Source of the DNA: Marinagarivorans sp. UBA5868
Lineage (GTDB): Bacteria > Pseudomonadota > Gammaproteobacteria > Pseudomonadales > Cellvibrionaceae
Reading direction: 5' to 3'
Length of the DNA: 6,273 nucleotides
Assembly: GCA_002432095.1 (NCBI GenBank)
Contig: DJFQ01000112.1
Location: 15,384 to 21,656, forward strand
Shown: positions 4,866 through 6,273 of the stretch, in pieces
How positions within the stretch are numbered: the stretch's first letter is position 1
Layout: each line of letters opens with the position of its first letter
Position numbers and translations under genes: made by a program
The notes under the pieces: generated by a model
Databases searched by the model: none
Seen by the model: the letters and a program-made list of their open reading frames with translations, nothing else
Told to the model about the DNA's origin: nothing

Positions 4866-6237
4866 ATAGTGGATAGACAAGCAGCGCTATGCAGATGGCG
4901 GGGAAGCCTTCATACAAGCTTTGGTGCAGACCGGCAAAACGCCAAAGGAGCGCGACCACAACGCCGCAACTCATCACCAACAAAGCCACGGCCTGGGAAA
5001 TTTTGCGGCCGAGAGCCAACAGAATCAGCAGCGGAACAAATGCCGCTGCAAGCGTCGACCAGGACATGACAACAAGGCTGAATACACTTTGGCGATTGAC
5101 CAACGCCCACAGCAACGCTCCGGCGGTAACCCCCAGCGTTGCCCACTTTGCCAGCCGCAGATTCTGGGTATCCCGCCGAAGATCGCATACCACGATTGAG
5201 GAACACGCAAGTACCAGTGAGTCGGCGGTGGAAATGGTGGCAGCAAAGATTCCAGCGAGAATCAGGCCCACCAGAACAGGCGGCAACAGCTCCAGCGCCA
5301 GCGTGGGAAGCGCCAATTCTGCGTCGAAGCTCGCGCTGTCCGGCAACAGAATTCGAGTCAACATGCCGACAGCCGTCGCCATACAGTAAAAAATTACGAA
5401 CCAAGCGTAATACCAAATCCGCGCTCGCGTCATGGCGTTACCGCCGCGCAAAGCCATAAATCTCACCATTACATGCGGCTGCCCCACTACGGAGATGCCG
5501 GCGAATAGCCACCCGACCAAGAGCAACAACGCACCTCCCCAGCCGGGTAAAAACGCTTGGTCGGGCGTGGGAGACATATAACCCGGAACCGCTTGGAGCT
5601 GCTGCACTGCCGCCCCCACACCTCCCAGTGTCTCCAGCGCGGTCCAGAGCAATAATCCCATAGCAAACACCATTACAAATGCCTGCGCCGCGTCAGTCCA
5701 GATCGATGCGCGGATCCCACCGGCCATGCAATAGGTCACCACGATGCCCGCCCCAACCAAAGCGCCCACATACGCAGGCCAATCCAGCAATACTAAAAGC
5801 GCCTTGCTACCGGCCACCAACTGCGCACTGGCATATGCCATCAGAAATATCAATGCGAGTAATGAAGCACAGAGCCGAAAAACCGGCATGGCCGTTCCCT
5901 GCCACGTACTTAGCACACCCAAATAACTGTGTTCGCCAGAGCGCAAGGTCGCTTGATGTAAGCGCCGGTGAATGAACATCGAGCCGAGAAAATCGCCAAG
6001 GATCCAGCCGACCATTAACCATACTGCTGCGAGTCCGGTGGTGTAGGTATAGCCAATCACGCCGATGAACATATATCCACTGTTGTTGGTCGCCACTGCG
6101 GAGAGACCAACCAACCACGGTGCAACACTGTGTTCAGCGAGGTAATAATCTTTTTGCGTGCCACGGCTCGTCCGCCACGACCAAAGGCCAATGGCAGTAA
6201 AGCCGGCGAGAAAAACCAAAAAGCTGGCCAGAATCAC
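4822..6237 (-). CDS. PutP-like sodium:solute symporter (SSS family)
   Basis: This is an inner-membrane symporter of the SSS fold, which couples sodium entry to uptake of proline or another small organic solute. The 471-residue product has about 13 hydrophobic segments and aligns along its length with PutP landmarks: LSAVATNNSGYMFIG (45-59) for the first sodium-site helix, GGIRASIWTDAAQAFVMVFA (173-192), GQPHVMVRFMAL (252-263), and AATISTADSLVLACSS (332-347), with Ser336/Thr337 at the sodium-binding Ser-Thr pair. Asn51 replaces the Asp important in E. coli PutP (D55), which argues against assuming proline as substrate. The start is GTG: an in-frame TGA lies only 6 bases upstream (6244-6246) and the next in-frame ATG is at codon 56, inside the first sodium-site helix. 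The 10 codons upstream of that TGA are open to the window edge, so the gene may follow another closely. Its 3' end overlaps the convergent DASS gene. Confidence 0.92.
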   Translation of the reverse strand: MILASFLVFLAGFTAIGLWSWRTSRGTQKDYYLAEHSVAPWLVGLSAVATNNSGYMFIGVIGYTYTTGLAAVWLMVGWILGDFLGSMFIHRRLHQATLRSGEHSYLGVLSTWQGTAMPVFRLCASLLALIFLMAYASAQLVAGSKALLVLLDWPAYVGALVGAGIVVTYCMAGGIRASIWTDAAQAFVMVFAMGLLLWTALETLGGVGAAVQQLQAVPGYMSPTPDQAFLPGWGGALLLLVGWLFAGISVVGQPHVMVRFMALRGGNAMTRARIWYYAWFVIFYCMATAVGMLTRILLPDSASFDAELALPTLALELLPPVLVGLILAGIFAATISTADSLVLACSSIVVCDLRRDTQNLRLAKWATLGVTAGALLWALVNRQSVFSLVVMSWSTLAAAFVPLLILLALGRKISQAVALLVMSCGVVVALLWRFAGLHQSLYEGFPAICIALLVYPLFNWLWPARAESLSE

Positions 6238-6273
6238 TGTAGGTCAACCCATCTCGGGTTTTCTGGGAACCGG

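Noticed and set aside
4145..4876. Open frame of 243 codons on the plus strand inside the DASS gene
   Set aside because: It lies in another frame of a clearly recognisable transporter. Its product is rich in Arg, His, Cys and Gln with no domain pattern, typical of a frame shadow in GC-rich DNA.
4910..5416. Open frame of 168 codons on the minus strand inside the symporter gene
   Set aside because: It is a shifted frame of the PutP-like gene, which has continuous membrane-protein coding across the same bases. Its Gly/Arg/Cys-rich product is a shadow.
1..6273. CRISPR array, tRNA, insertion sequence or phage elements
   Set aside because: No regularly spaced repeats, cloverleaf-like segments, transposase-like frames or terminal inverted repeats were noticed. 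The window is nearly filled by ordinary genes.

Overview
The window looks like chromosomal DNA of a polar-flagellated gammaproteobacterium. The main evidence is a FleQ-type flagellar master regulator, a form found in Pseudomonas and its relatives, next to flagellar chaperone genes with textbook sigma-28 promoters. The two transporters at the other end both belong to sodium-coupled families, which would suit a marine or brackish relative such as a Cellvibrionaceae-like bacterium. That placement is a guess. No mobile elements, CRISPR arrays, tRNA or rRNA genes were recognised.

Left half (1-3309, all minus strand, transcribed right to left). In order of transcription there is a fliS-type flagellin chaperone gene (3309-2932), a second divergent fliS paralogue (2811-2410), a strong intrinsic terminator (2365-2393), a small fliT/fleP-like chaperone gene (2281-2015), a third fliS paralogue (1999-1595), a 238-base leader, and fleQ (1356 to beyond base 1; 452 codons visible, with only the C-terminal DNA-binding end missing). 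Two near-consensus FliA (sigma-28) promoters are visible, one before the first fliS (3352-3378) and one before fliT (2319-2345). The chaperones therefore form two separate late-flagellar units, fliS-fliS and fliT-fliS. The second unit may read through into fleQ, because no terminator was seen between them, although fleQ also has a plausible sigma-70 promoter of its own.

Right half (3471-6237). A DASS/SLC13-type sodium:anion (dicarboxylate-like) symporter is transcribed rightward, divergent from the first fliS. A PutP-like sodium:solute symporter is transcribed leftward from the right edge. The two transporter genes converge and overlap tail to tail by 44 bases (4822-4865).

Working picture: FleQ sits at the top of the flagellar cascade and FliA drives late genes. 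FliS and FliT proteins normally escort flagellin and the filament cap FliD in the cytoplasm before export. Here the chaperones are not next to fliC/fliD, as they are in the Pseudomonas arrangement, and fliS is present three times in tandem. That is the most unusual aspect of the window. The transporters have no evident functional link to motility.
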